Source of the DNA: AWTP1-13 sp035253505 | GTDB taxonomy: Bacteria > Pseudomonadota > Alphaproteobacteria > Rhizobiales > Hyphomicrobiaceae | DNA length: 18,876 nucleotides | Assembly: GCA_035253505.1 (NCBI GenBank) | Contig: DATFCC010000214.1 | Span: forward strand, 1 to 18,876 | Reading direction: 5' to 3' | Shown: positions 6,437-13,433 of the stretch, one piece after another | Layout of the letters: each line of letters begins with the position of its first letter | Numbering within the stretch: the stretch's first letter is position 1 | The notes under the pieces: generated by a model | What the model was told of the DNA's origin: nothing | Seen by the model: the letters and a program-made list of their open reading frames with translations, nothing else | Database searches by the model: none | Position numbers and translations under genes: made by a program

Positions 6437-8101
6437 TCATCTCTGCCAGGCGCCGCCATAGTGGCGCTGTGCAAAGGCTTCGGTGATCTTGCCGTCCAGT
6501 ACGTCCTCGCGCACCAGCGCCGGATCGCGCCCCTTGGGGTCGCCGAAACCGCCGGCGCCGGCCTGCTCGTGAATGATGACGGCATCCTGCGGCACCGTCA
6601 TCGTAACCTTGCCCGGCAGCGGCTCGCGGCGATTGCCGATCTCGATGAAGTTGCGGGAGCGCCCGCCTGGCTCGCCGCCGTCGAGCCCGTAGGGCGCAAA
6701 CGCGACGCGATCCGTCCGCATCTGCAGCAGGGCCTCGGGTGCGAGGATCCTGTATGCCCGGCGCAGGCCGACCCCGCCGCGCCATTTGCCCGCGCCGCAG
6801 GTGTCCGGTACGAAGGCGTATTCCTCGATCCGCACGGGATGCTCGGCCTCCATGATCTCGACCGGCATGTTGGACAGGTTCTGCGAGGCATTGGTCACGG
6901 CCTCGAGCCCGTCCTTGTCGGGCCGTCCGCCCCAGGCACCGCAGATCATGTCGACGATGATGAAGGGCTGGCGGTTGGACCTCAGCCCGCTGATGCAGAT
7001 CACGCTGTTGCCGCCTTCGCCCGCCGCCGGCACCCGGTCCGGCACGATCTGCGCCAGCGCACCCAGCATGGTGTCGAACACCCGATAGCCGGTCAGCGCG
7101 CGCGCCGCGCATGGCCCGGGCATGACGGGATTGAGCACCGACGCATCCGGCACCCTGGTCTCGATGCAGCGGAAAACGCCGACGTTGTTGGGGACATCCT
7201 TGGGCAGCACGCAGCGCACGCTGAGATAGGTGAGCGAGCGGGTGAAACTCAGCGTCGAATTGAGCGCGCCCTTCACCTGGGGGCTCGAGCCCGTGTAGTC
7301 CACCAGCAGCGTCCCATCCGCCCGCACGGTGACCGCTGCCTTGATGGGGATCGGTGCATCGGAAAAGCCGTCGCTGTCGATATGATCGCTGAACGCATAC
7401 GTGCCCTGCGGCCAGGTGGCGATCTCGGCGCGCGTCAGCCGCTCGGCATAGTCGAGGAGCTCGGCCATGTACGCCTCCACCTCGGCCGCGCCGTAGCGCT
7501 GGAACAGCTTTTCGAGGCCGCGCCTGCCGACCTGGGCGGCGGCATACTGCGCCAGCAGGTCGCCCCAAACGCGGTCCGGCACGCGGACATTGATCTTGAT
7601 GAGCGTCGCTAGAGTCTCGTTGAGCGCGCCGCGGTCGTATAGTTTCAGCGGCGGGATACGCAGGCCTTCCTGGTAGATTTCGGTGGAATCGGAGGCGTTG
7701 GAGCCTGGAACCCGGCCGCCGACATCGGTGTGATGGCAGATGACCACAGCGAAAGCCCGCCGCTTGCCCTCGAAGAACAGCGGCATGAACATGAAGATGT
7801 CGGGCAGATGCATGCCGCCGTGATAGGGGTCGTTCATGATGACGACGTCCCCATCGGCAAGGCTGTCGCCGAACGTCTCCAGCACGGATGCCATCGCCTC
7901 AGGGATGGCGCCCAGATGCTGGGCGATGGTCTTGGCCTGCGCCACCATCTGCCCATCGGCGGCACAGAGGGCGGCGGAGAAGTCCATCACGTCCTTCACG
8001 ATCTCCGAGCGGGCGATGCGCACGACCGTGTAGGCCATGTCGTCGGCGATCGAGTCGAGGCCGCTCTTGATGACGGCGAAGGTGATGGGGTCGATCTTCA
8101 T
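6437..8101 (-). CDS. hyuB: HyuB: hydantoinase B/oxoprolinase-family subunit
   Basis: This 554-residue protein is of usual length for HyuB. It begins MKIDPITFAVIKSGLDSIADDM and carries the conserved metal-site motifs NDPYHGGMHLPD (90-101) and CHHTDVGGRVPGSNASDST (122-140). Near the C-terminus it has GGxGxRRAYRIL and GAGGFGDP segments typical of the family. With HyuA it forms an ATP-dependent cyclic-amide or lactam hydrolase, or an ATP-dependent carboxylase, in the cytoplasm (N-methylhydantoinase, 5-oxoprolinase, caprolactamase, and the acetone/acetophenone carboxylase relatives). The ATG overlaps the hyuA stop as ATGA (8098-8101), and GAGG lies seven bases upstream inside hyuA. Translation is therefore probably coupled for 1:1 subunits. 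Substrate cannot be read from sequence. Confidence 0.93.
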   Translation of the reverse strand: MKIDPITFAVIKSGLDSIADDMAYTVVRIARSEIVKDVMDFSAALCAADGQMVAQAKTIAQHLGAIPEAMASVLETFGDSLADGDVVIMNDPYHGGMHLPDIFMFMPLFFEGKRRAFAVVICHHTDVGGRVPGSNASDSTEIYQEGLRIPPLKLYDRGALNETLATLIKINVRVPDRVWGDLLAQYAAAQVGRRGLEKLFQRYGAAEVEAYMAELLDYAERLTRAEIATWPQGTYAFSDHIDSDGFSDAPIPIKAAVTVRADGTLLVDYTGSSPQVKGALNSTLSFTRSLTYLSVRCVLPKDVPNNVGVFRCIETRVPDASVLNPVMPGPCAARALTGYRVFDTMLGALAQIVPDRVPAAGEGGNSVICISGLRSNRQPFIIVDMICGAWGGRPDKDGLEAVTNASQNLSNMPVEIMEAEHPVRIEEYAFVPDTCGAGKWRGGVGLRRAYRILAPEALLQMRTDRVAFAPYGLDGGEPGGRSRNFIEIGNRREPLPGKVTMTVPQDAVIIHEQAGAGGFGDPKGRDPALVREDVLDGKITEAFAQRHYGGAWQR

Positions 8102-10182
8102 GATGCGGCCTCGAGGTCCAGCACGATGTTGCCCATGGTGTCGCGGTGCACGCGCGCGTCGGGAGACACCACTGTGGTGGCGTCGAACTCCTCGATCACC
8201 AGCGGCCCCGGCCGGGGCGTGCCGGCGAGCGCCGAGCGCGCCACCACCTCCACCTCCATCGCGGCCGAACCGCGCGCGAAGTGCACGATGCGCGAGCGCC
8301 CTGCCGGCGCCCCGGACCTCGGCTCGAAGGTCAGGTGCTGGAAATCCAACCGCTTGTTGCGAAGCCCCCGGCCGACCACGCGCATCTTCACCAGCTCGAT
8401 GGGGCTATCGTCCCGGTAACCGTAGGTCTTGACGTACTCGGCCACGAAGCGCGCGGTCATCTCCTGGAGGTCGTCCCCGTCGTAGCGGACGGTCAGCTCC
8501 GTCGCCTGCCCCTGGTGTCGCAGATCCGCCTCCCACGCGAGCGCCACCCGCGCGCCGGTGAAGCCTTCCGCCGCGAGCTGCCGCGCGACGCGCTCGGCGA
8601 GTTGCGACTTGATCCGAGCCAATTCGGCTTGCGTCAGTGTCTCTATCGCCCGGGTGACGGTATCGAGGGCGATGTGCTCCACGTCGGATGCCAGCATGCC
8701 GACGGCGCTGAAGACGCCAGCCAGCGGCGGCACCACGACGCGGCGGATACCGAGGTCGCGCGCCACATCGAGCGAGTGGATGCCGCCGTTGCCACCGGTG
8801 GCGATCAGCGTGAGATCGCGGGGATCGCGCCCGCGCTCGACGGTGACAGCGCGGATCGCTCGCGACATGGCGGCATTCGCCACCGCACGGATGCCGTGGG
8901 CCGCGTCCTCCACCGACAGGCCGAGGGGCTTTGCCACGTGGTCCTGGATGGCGCGTTCGCTCAAGGCGCGGTCGATGGCGAGCCGGCCACCGGCGAGTGC
9001 GAGCGGATTGATCAGGCCCAGCACCACGTTCGCGTCGGTCACGGTCGGGCGGCCGTTGCCGAGCCCGTAGCAGGCCGGGCCCGGCACGGCGCCTGCCGAT
9101 TCCGGGCCGACTCTCAGCAGCCCGCCCTTGTCGATGCCGGCCAGCGAACCGCCGCCGGCCCCCACTTCGGCGATGTCGATGGCCGGCACCTTGAGCATGT
9201 ACCCGCCGGCCTTGATGAAGCGACTCGAGGTGGAAAGGCCGTCGCGGAACTCGTACTCCGACGTCATGCTGGGCACGCCGTCCTCCACGATCACGGCTTT
9301 GGCCGTGGTGCCGCCCATGTCGAACACGATGAGATCGGGATCCCCGCGCGCCGCGCCGAGCCGCGCGCCACCGATGACGCCGCCGGCGGGGCCGGATGCC
9401 ACCACGAACACGGGCTTTTCCGCGGCCGTTTCCGCCGCGAGCATGCCGCCGTTCGACGTAATCACGCGGATCGGGGCGGCGATGCCGGCCTTGCGCAGGC
9501 CGGCGTCGAGGCTCTGCAGGTAGCTGCGCATCGCCGACAGCAGATAGGCATTCACCACCGTGGTGCTGGTGCGCTCGTACTCCTTGCGCTCGGGCAGCAC
9601 CCGATAGCTCGCGGTCACGAGCAAGGCCGGGAACCGCTCGCGCAGCAGCGCCTCGACGCGCTGCTCGTGCACCGGATTGCGGTAGCTGTTGATGAGGCAG
9701 ATGGCGACCGCCTCGATGCCGGCGGCGGCAAGCTGCTCTCCCGCTGCCATCACACTCGCTTCGTTCAGCGGCTCGACGACGCTGCCGTCGGCGGCGACGC
9801 GCTCGACAACCTCCAGCCGGTGCCGGCGGGGCACCAGCGGCTTCGGCTTGTCCCAGGTCAGGTCGAACATGTCGGGCATGCGGATGCGCCCGATCTCCAG
9901 CACGTCGCGAAATCCGCGGGTGGTGATGAGGCCGGTGCGCGCCCCTGACCGCTGCAGGATGGTGTTGGAGCCGACCGTGGTGCCGTGCAGCACCTCGGCC
10001 ACGCTCACGGGCGCGATGCGGAGCTCGGAAAGGAGCGCGCTCAGTCCGTCGATCACGGCGCGGCTCGGGTCATCCGGTGTGGTGGAGACCTTGCTCTCGT
10101 GTAGCGTGCCGTCGCCCGACATGACGACGATGTCCGTGAAGGTTCCCCCGATGTCGACGGCAACCCTGTTGATTGGCGGCAT
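8098..10182 (-). CDS. hyuA: HyuA: hydantoinase A/oxoprolinase-family ATP-binding subunit
   Basis: This 694-residue protein is of usual length for HyuA. It opens with the ASKHA-type phosphate loop VDIGGTFTDIVV (9-20), then HGTTVGSNTIL (66-76) and RTGLITTRGFRDVLEIGR (82-99). A glycine-rich VASGPAGGVIGG lies at 261-272 and a second phosphate loop FDMGGTTAK at 287-295. The C-terminal ATGGNGGIHSLDVARDLG begins at 461. The family uses ATP to activate the substrate amide or acid by phosphorylation. The start has no clear Shine-Dalgarno sequence, unlike its neighbours. It is the first gene of the hyuAB pair and lies 187 bp downstream of the P450 gene on the same strand. Confidence 0.94.
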   Translation of the reverse strand: MPPINRVAVDIGGTFTDIVVMSGDGTLHESKVSTTPDDPSRAVIDGLSALLSELRIAPVSVAEVLHGTTVGSNTILQRSGARTGLITTRGFRDVLEIGRIRMPDMFDLTWDKPKPLVPRRHRLEVVERVAADGSVVEPLNEASVMAAGEQLAAAGIEAVAICLINSYRNPVHEQRVEALLRERFPALLVTASYRVLPERKEYERTSTTVVNAYLLSAMRSYLQSLDAGLRKAGIAAPIRVITSNGGMLAAETAAEKPVFVVASGPAGGVIGGARLGAARGDPDLIVFDMGGTTAKAVIVEDGVPSMTSEYEFRDGLSTSSRFIKAGGYMLKVPAIDIAEVGAGGGSLAGIDKGGLLRVGPESAGAVPGPACYGLGNGRPTVTDANVVLGLINPLALAGGRLAIDRALSERAIQDHVAKPLGLSVEDAAHGIRAVANAAMSRAIRAVTVERGRDPRDLTLIATGGNGGIHSLDVARDLGIRRVVVPPLAGVFSAVGMLASDVEHIALDTVTRAIETLTQAELARIKSQLAERVARQLAAEGFTGARVALAWEADLRHQGQATELTVRYDGDDLQEMTARFVAEYVKTYGYRDDSPIELVKMRVVGRGLRNKRLDFQHLTFEPRSGAPAGRSRIVHFARGSAAMEVEVVARSALAGTPRPGPLVIEEFDATTVVSPDARVHRDTMGNIVLDLEAAS

Positions 10183-10313
10183 TGGTGGGCGTGTCTCGAT
10201 GGCGGGCGAGGAGCAACAGGCCCGGCGGGGCGACGTTGCGCCGTCCGCGAGCAGTGGCCGCCAACTTATGGCATTCCGCGCCTTGGAACACTTCTGAATC
10301 TGCGGTGCCAGCC

Positions 10314-10340
10314 GCGCGCCTCGCGCAACCAGCGGCGCGC
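10314..10340 (-). terminator. hairpin after the P450 gene
   Basis: GCGCGCC (10314-10320) pairs with GGCGCGC (10334-10340) across a 13-base loop, about 30 bases after the P450 stop on the minus strand. No T-run follows. It may separate P450 from hyuAB transcription or simply be GC-rich structure. The rest of 10183-10369 shows nothing recognisable. Confidence 0.3.
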
Positions 10341-10369
10341 CGCAGGAGCAATGAGCTAGCGCTCGATGC

Positions 10370-11752
10370 TCAAAGAAGGGTCAGGCGCACGGGCATGCCG
10401 CCCTTTGGATGCAAATTGACGAGATTGAGAGGCTCGGGCAGATGCCGCCCGTCCCACTCGAACCGCGCTGCGCGAAGGAAGCTCGCCAGCATGGTCGCCG
10501 CCGAAACGAGGGCGAAGCCCATGCCGATGCAGGTGCGGTGGCCGGCGCCGAACGGCATGAACTGGCCTCGCTTCATGGCGCGCTCGCGGTCAGGCGTGAA
10601 ACGATCGGGGTCGAACCGGTCCGGGTCCTCCCAAAGGCTGTGGTGCCGATGCGTGGCGTAGACCAACACGAACACAAGCGTTCCCTTCGCGAGTTTCCGG
10701 CCGCCGAGTATCGTCTCCTCCCTGACGACACGAACGATCGTCGGCACGGGCGGATAGAGTCGCATCGACTCTTTCAGCACGCGCATGGTCAGCGGCAACC
10801 GTTCGACGTGCCCCGGCTCGATCGGCCCCTGGCCCGCAACGGCGAACGCTTCCTCCCGCAACCGGTCCTGCCACACCGGCGAGCGCGCCAGCAGGTAGAT
10901 GGTCCAGGTGAGAGCCAAGGCGGTCGTCTCGTGGCCCGCCTCCAGGAATGTCGCCAGATTGTCGCAAACCAACTCATCCGACATGGGCGCGCCGGTGGCG
11001 GGATCGACGGCGCTCTCGAGCCGGGCCAGAATGTCGCCGGGAGGCCCCCCGGCGAGCTTTCGCCGCCAGATGAGCACATGCAGGGCCGCCCGCATGTCCA
11101 TGGCCGCCGATTTCAGCGTGTGCTTGTAGGGGTACCAGAGTGCGGCAGGCAGGTGCAGCAGGCGGAACAGGATGTCCCATTGGATGTACTTGGATGCAAT
11201 CTCCTCGGCTCGCTTGATGACCGCGGCCTCTTCCGGCGTGCAGCCGGCCAGGATGGTCGAGGTGATGACATCGAATGTCGCATCCTTCATTGCCGGCTGA
11301 ATGTCGTGCGCCTGGCCGGCCGCAAGCTTGGTCTCGCGCCACAGCCGGATCTGGTTCTCCGCACTCGCCGCCATGCGAGGCACGTGGGCCAGCACGTCGC
11401 CATGCCGGAACAGCGGTGCTGAAACCTTCCGCTGCCAGCGCCACAGGTCACCGGACGCCGTGAGCGGCCCATTGCCCATGGTCGGCCCGAGAACGTCCTG
11501 TTCGAGCGCGGACTTTTCGTATTTCGCCGCGTCACCGAGCAGCACCGACATGACGAGGGCGGGGTCCGCTACCAGCGCGTAGTCGATGCCGAGGCGGCGA
11601 TAGAAAGCGAGCGGCTGACGGTAGATTGTGTCAGGAACGAACCGCAGCGGATTGCGGATCAGCGCGGGGATGGCGCGCCAAAGCGGCAGCTCCCGCGACG
11701 CCGCCGGAGCCGCCGGCGGGTAGAGCGGCGCCTCGTCCTCGGTTTCCCCCAT
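10370..11752 (-). CDS. cytochrome P450 (soluble, bacterial)
   Basis: This 460-residue protein has all core P450 motifs. The C-helix WxxxR is Trp104-Arg108. The I-helix oxygen-activation motif is AGHETT (272-277). ExxR is Glu328 to Arg331 in LKESMRLYPP. The heme loop FGAGHRTCIG has Cys408 as thiolate ligand. There is no N-terminal membrane anchor. Motif style (MRLYPPVP, FMPFGAGHRTCIG) is closer to CYP4/CYP102-like heme domains than to the camphor-type group. It would hydroxylate a small hydrophobic substrate using electrons from a ferredoxin or reductase, neither of which is encoded in the window. The ATG at 11752 is preferred because GAGGGA sits seven bases upstream. A GTG at 11782 has none. 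Substrate unknown. Confidence 0.93.
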   Translation of the reverse strand: MGETEDEAPLYPPAAPAASRELPLWRAIPALIRNPLRFVPDTIYRQPLAFYRRLGIDYALVADPALVMSVLLGDAAKYEKSALEQDVLGPTMGNGPLTASGDLWRWQRKVSAPLFRHGDVLAHVPRMAASAENQIRLWRETKLAAGQAHDIQPAMKDATFDVITSTILAGCTPEEAAVIKRAEEIASKYIQWDILFRLLHLPAALWYPYKHTLKSAAMDMRAALHVLIWRRKLAGGPPGDILARLESAVDPATGAPMSDELVCDNLATFLEAGHETTALALTWTIYLLARSPVWQDRLREEAFAVAGQGPIEPGHVERLPLTMRVLKESMRLYPPVPTIVRVVREETILGGRKLAKGTLVFVLVYATHRHHSLWEDPDRFDPDRFTPDRERAMKRGQFMPFGAGHRTCIGMGFALVSAATMLASFLRAARFEWDGRHLPEPLNLVNLHPKGGMPVRLTLL

Positions 11753-11759
11753 CCCGTCG

Positions 11760-11765
11760 TCCCTC
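11760..11765 (-). promoter_or_regulatory. Shine-Dalgarno fixing the P450 start
   Basis: GAGGGA on the minus strand, seven bases before the ATG at 11752, favours this start over the GTG ten codons upstream. Confidence 0.7.
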
Positions 11766-12000
11766 AGGCTGGCTCGGCCCACAACAGGAAGCGTCGGCAG
11801 CGAACCGCCGAAAGCCTGCCCTAGGCGCCCTCATGCGGCCTTCCGCCATCTTCGGCCGAGCCGGTCTTGTAAGAAGGGAGCTTCGTCCCGCTTTTGTGTC
11901 AACAGGCCGGCGCGCCGTCCGCAAACGCGGCCCACGGTTGCTGTGCGGGTGGGAGGGTATCGCTGACGTCCGGCTGGAAGCGGCGCGAGGCGGCATCCCC

Positions 12001-12029
12001 GGGTGCGGCGCGATCGGCTCGCCGCACCC
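12001..12029 (-). terminator. strong hairpin after the exported-protein gene
   Basis: GGGTGCGGCG (12001-12010) pairs perfectly over 10 bp with CGCCGCACCC (12020-12029) around a 9-base loop, 29 bases after the stop of the minus-strand gene at 12059. There is no clear T-run, so it is a terminator-like or 3'-end-stabilising hairpin. Confidence 0.55.
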
Positions 12030-12058
12030 GCTTGCCTCATTTCCATGCCGGTCGGGAA

Positions 12059-12616
12059 TTACAGCACGCGGCTTGGATCCGCTCCGCGTGCGTCCGCCGA
12101 TTGTTCGGAGCCCGCCGCGGAGGTCGGCCTCACATTGACCTGGATGCCGATCAGCTTCCAGCTACGCCCCTCCATGCCGTAGTGGAGCTGGAAGGTCATC
12201 CGCGACGGTGTCGTCGTGTAGTAGCCGCGCACCGTCAGCACGCTGTTGCCGTCGACCACCGGGTTCTCCGAGAAGATAGGGCTTTTTCCCGCGAGGGGAT
12301 CTCCGGTGATCGGCAGGTTGTAGAATTCCTTGAAACCCTCATCGAGCTGCGCGACCGAGTAGTTTTCGCGGAAGCGCGGCGAGATGTGGTTCCAGAACGC
12401 CTGCATGCTCTTTTCACGGACCGATTGCATGAAGACGCGCATCGATCTGTGCGCCAGCTCTACGATCTGATCCTCGGAGGGCGCCTGGACGGCTGCGGTG
12501 GAGACCGGAGACGCCATGATGTCTCTCGGCGATCCCGCGTTGGCGGGCAGCACGCTGGCTATTGCGAGCAACGCTGCCAGCGTTGCCGTCTTTTTCGTTA
12601 CGCTGAACATGATCAT
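12059..12616 (-). CDS. small exported protein of unknown function
   Basis: The protein has 185 residues from the ATG at 12616, with GGAG seven bases upstream. It begins with a Sec signal peptide: basic VTKK, a hydrophobic core TLAALLAIASVL, and a likely signal-peptidase I cut after PANA near residue 27. The mature part is about 155 residues. A helix-rich start (IVELAHRSMRVFMQSV) is followed by strand-rich TVRGYYTTTPSRMTFQLHYG and SWKLIGIQVNV, which suggests an NTF2-like alpha+beta cone fold in the periplasm. The C-terminal 20 residues look disordered. I do not recognise the family, and the fold comment is pattern-based only. A strong hairpin follows the stop and paired octamers precede the gene, so it is probably transcribed alone. 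Confidence 0.75.
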   Translation of the reverse strand: MIMFSVTKKTATLAALLAIASVLPANAGSPRDIMASPVSTAAVQAPSEDQIVELAHRSMRVFMQSVREKSMQAFWNHISPRFRENYSVAQLDEGFKEFYNLPITGDPLAGKSPIFSENPVVDGNSVLTVRGYYTTTPSRMTFQLHYGMEGRSWKLIGIQVNVRPTSAAGSEQSADARGADPSRVL

Positions 12617-12640
12617 CCTGTCTCTCCAGGTCTTTGCACG

Positions 12641-12669
12641 GCGCATGCGGGGCGGGAAGCCGCGCATGC
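12641..12669. repeat. paired GCGCATGC octamers, 21 bp apart
   Basis: GCGCATGC occurs at 12641-12648 and 12662-12669, a 21-bp period (two helical turns), 25-53 bp upstream of the exported-protein ATG on the minus strand. GCATGCG (12643-12649) and CGCATGC (12663-12669) also form a 7-bp inverted repeat. It could be an operator pair or a leader hairpin. Confidence 0.45.
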
Positions 12670-12852
12670 CTCATCGTCTGCAGCCTACGAAGCGCGCGTC
12701 CGCCCGGCAGTTCCCGGCGTCACAGGTCCGTGATTGCAGTGTCACTGGTGGCGAAGCGCGAACAGAGCTGCGGCCTTCCCGGCCGCGCTCGCTGGCGTCT
12801 TACCTTCTGACAGGCGGCAAAGTCGGGTCGCCCCGGTCAGGCTGGGCATGAG

Positions 12853-12871
12853 GCCTCGAGCGACCCGAGGC
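12853..12871 (-). terminator. hairpin after the SnoaL-like gene
   Basis: GCCTCG (12853-12858) pairs with CGAGGC (12866-12871) across a 7-base loop, about 50 bases after the minus-strand stop at 12922. It has no T-run. Confidence 0.3.
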
Positions 12872-12921
12872 AATGGCTCTCGGCCCGCGCGCCGTCGGTG
12901 CCTAAACGACCGTTGTACAGG

Positions 12922-13293
12922 CTAGGCGGTGCGGTTTTTGAGGTAGGAATTCTTTACGGCGATCTTGTCGCCCCTGAAGGTGAAGACATCGCAGCCGGTG
13001 ACCTCGATCCGTTTGCCGTCGGCGCTCGTTGCGATGAAAAGCCACTCCGACAAGCCGCGATCGCCGGATACGAAATGTTTCGCGTTGCTGAACTGAACGT
13101 CCGGAAACCGTTTGAACACGCTTCTGAATCCTTCGCGCACCTGCTCACGGCCCGCGTAGCGCTTGCCGACGGCCTCCGGTCCAGCGCTGGTCTCGAAGAC
13201 GCAGTCCTCGGCCATGAAGGTCATGAGGAAGTCCAGGTCATGGCGATTCCAGCCATCCGCGAACGCTTCCAGATCCTTGACGGTGATCGCCAT
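12922..13293 (-). CDS. SnoaL/NTF2-like small protein
   Basis: This 123-residue protein has the layout of stand-alone SnoaL-like/NTF2-like proteins: an N-terminal helix with FADGWNRHDLDFLMTFMAEDCVFE, a central helix YAGREQVREGFRSVFKRFPDV (around 46-66), then strands with SEWLFIATSADGKRIEVTGCDVFTFRGDKI. Members are small-ligand-binding proteins, some of them isomerases, cyclases or hydrolases; most are uncharacterised. The start is supported by GGAG followed by AAGG (13303-13296). The gene is preceded by twin palindromes that may be operators, and lies between livK and the exported-protein gene on the same strand. Its reaction cannot be assigned. Confidence 0.82.
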   Translation of the reverse strand: MAITVKDLEAFADGWNRHDLDFLMTFMAEDCVFETSAGPEAVGKRYAGREQVREGFRSVFKRFPDVQFSNAKHFVSGDRGLSEWLFIATSADGKRIEVTGCDVFTFRGDKIAVKNSYLKNRTA

Positions 13294-13359
13294 TGCCTTC
13301 TCCGTTCGCGCAGCGTGGACTCGATCCGCCAGGCACGTATTCCTGCCGGCGTGGCGTAT

Positions 13360-13402
13360 GTCCCGGGACTGTACCCGTGCGATGGTTCAAGTCCCGGGAC
13401 TG
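13360..13402. promoter_or_regulatory. twin GTCCCGGGAC palindromes, 31 bp apart
   Basis: GTCCCGGGACTG occurs twice, at 13360-13371 and 13391-13402. Each contains the perfect palindrome GTCCCGGGAC, and the second extends to AGTCCCGGGACT. The 31-bp period is close to three helical turns, as expected for cooperative dimer binding on one DNA face. The sites lie 67-109 bp upstream of the SnoaL-like start. The copies could instead pair in RNA as a 10-bp stem in the livK 3' region. Confidence 0.55.
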
Positions 13403-13404
13403 AG

Positions 13405-13429
13405 CGTCGGCCTATTCGGCCGCCCGACG
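13405..13429 (-). terminator. hairpin after livK
   Basis: CGTCGG (13405-13410) pairs with CCGACG (13424-13429) around a 13-base loop that has its own CGGCC/GGCCG pairing, starting five bases after the livK TAG. No T-run follows. It is a possible terminator or 3'-end stabiliser. Confidence 0.35.
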
Positions 13430-13433
13430 GGAG

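Larger units (their letters stand above)
11753..12058. other. 306-bp gap upstream of the P450 gene
   Basis: No supported gene lies here. The stretch holds the P450 ribosome-binding site (GAGGGA on minus, 11765-11760), an exact TTGACA on minus at 11902-11897 with no convincing -10 at normal spacing, and the terminator-like hairpin at 12001-12029. Open frames on both strands show no recognisable protein. Confidence 0.5.
12617..12921. other. 305-bp gap upstream of the exported-protein gene
   Basis: No supported gene lies here. It holds two copies of GCGCATGC near 12641-12669 and a hairpin at 12853-12871. Short open frames on both strands are not recognisable. Confidence 0.5.

Noticed and set aside
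6041..7612. Plus-strand open frame of 523 codons antisense to hyuB and the crotonase gene
   Set aside because: It crosses two well-supported minus-strand genes and shows no family pattern.
8146..9948. Plus-strand open frame of 600 codons antisense to hyuA
   Set aside because: It is a low-complexity His/Arg/Gly product with no motifs, and hyuA motifs are intact on the other strand.
12690..12716. GGAAC on the minus strand upstream of the exported-protein gene as an EcfG promoter
   Set aside because: No CGTT-like -10 occurs at 16-17 bases; the sequence there is CTTC or GCTT.
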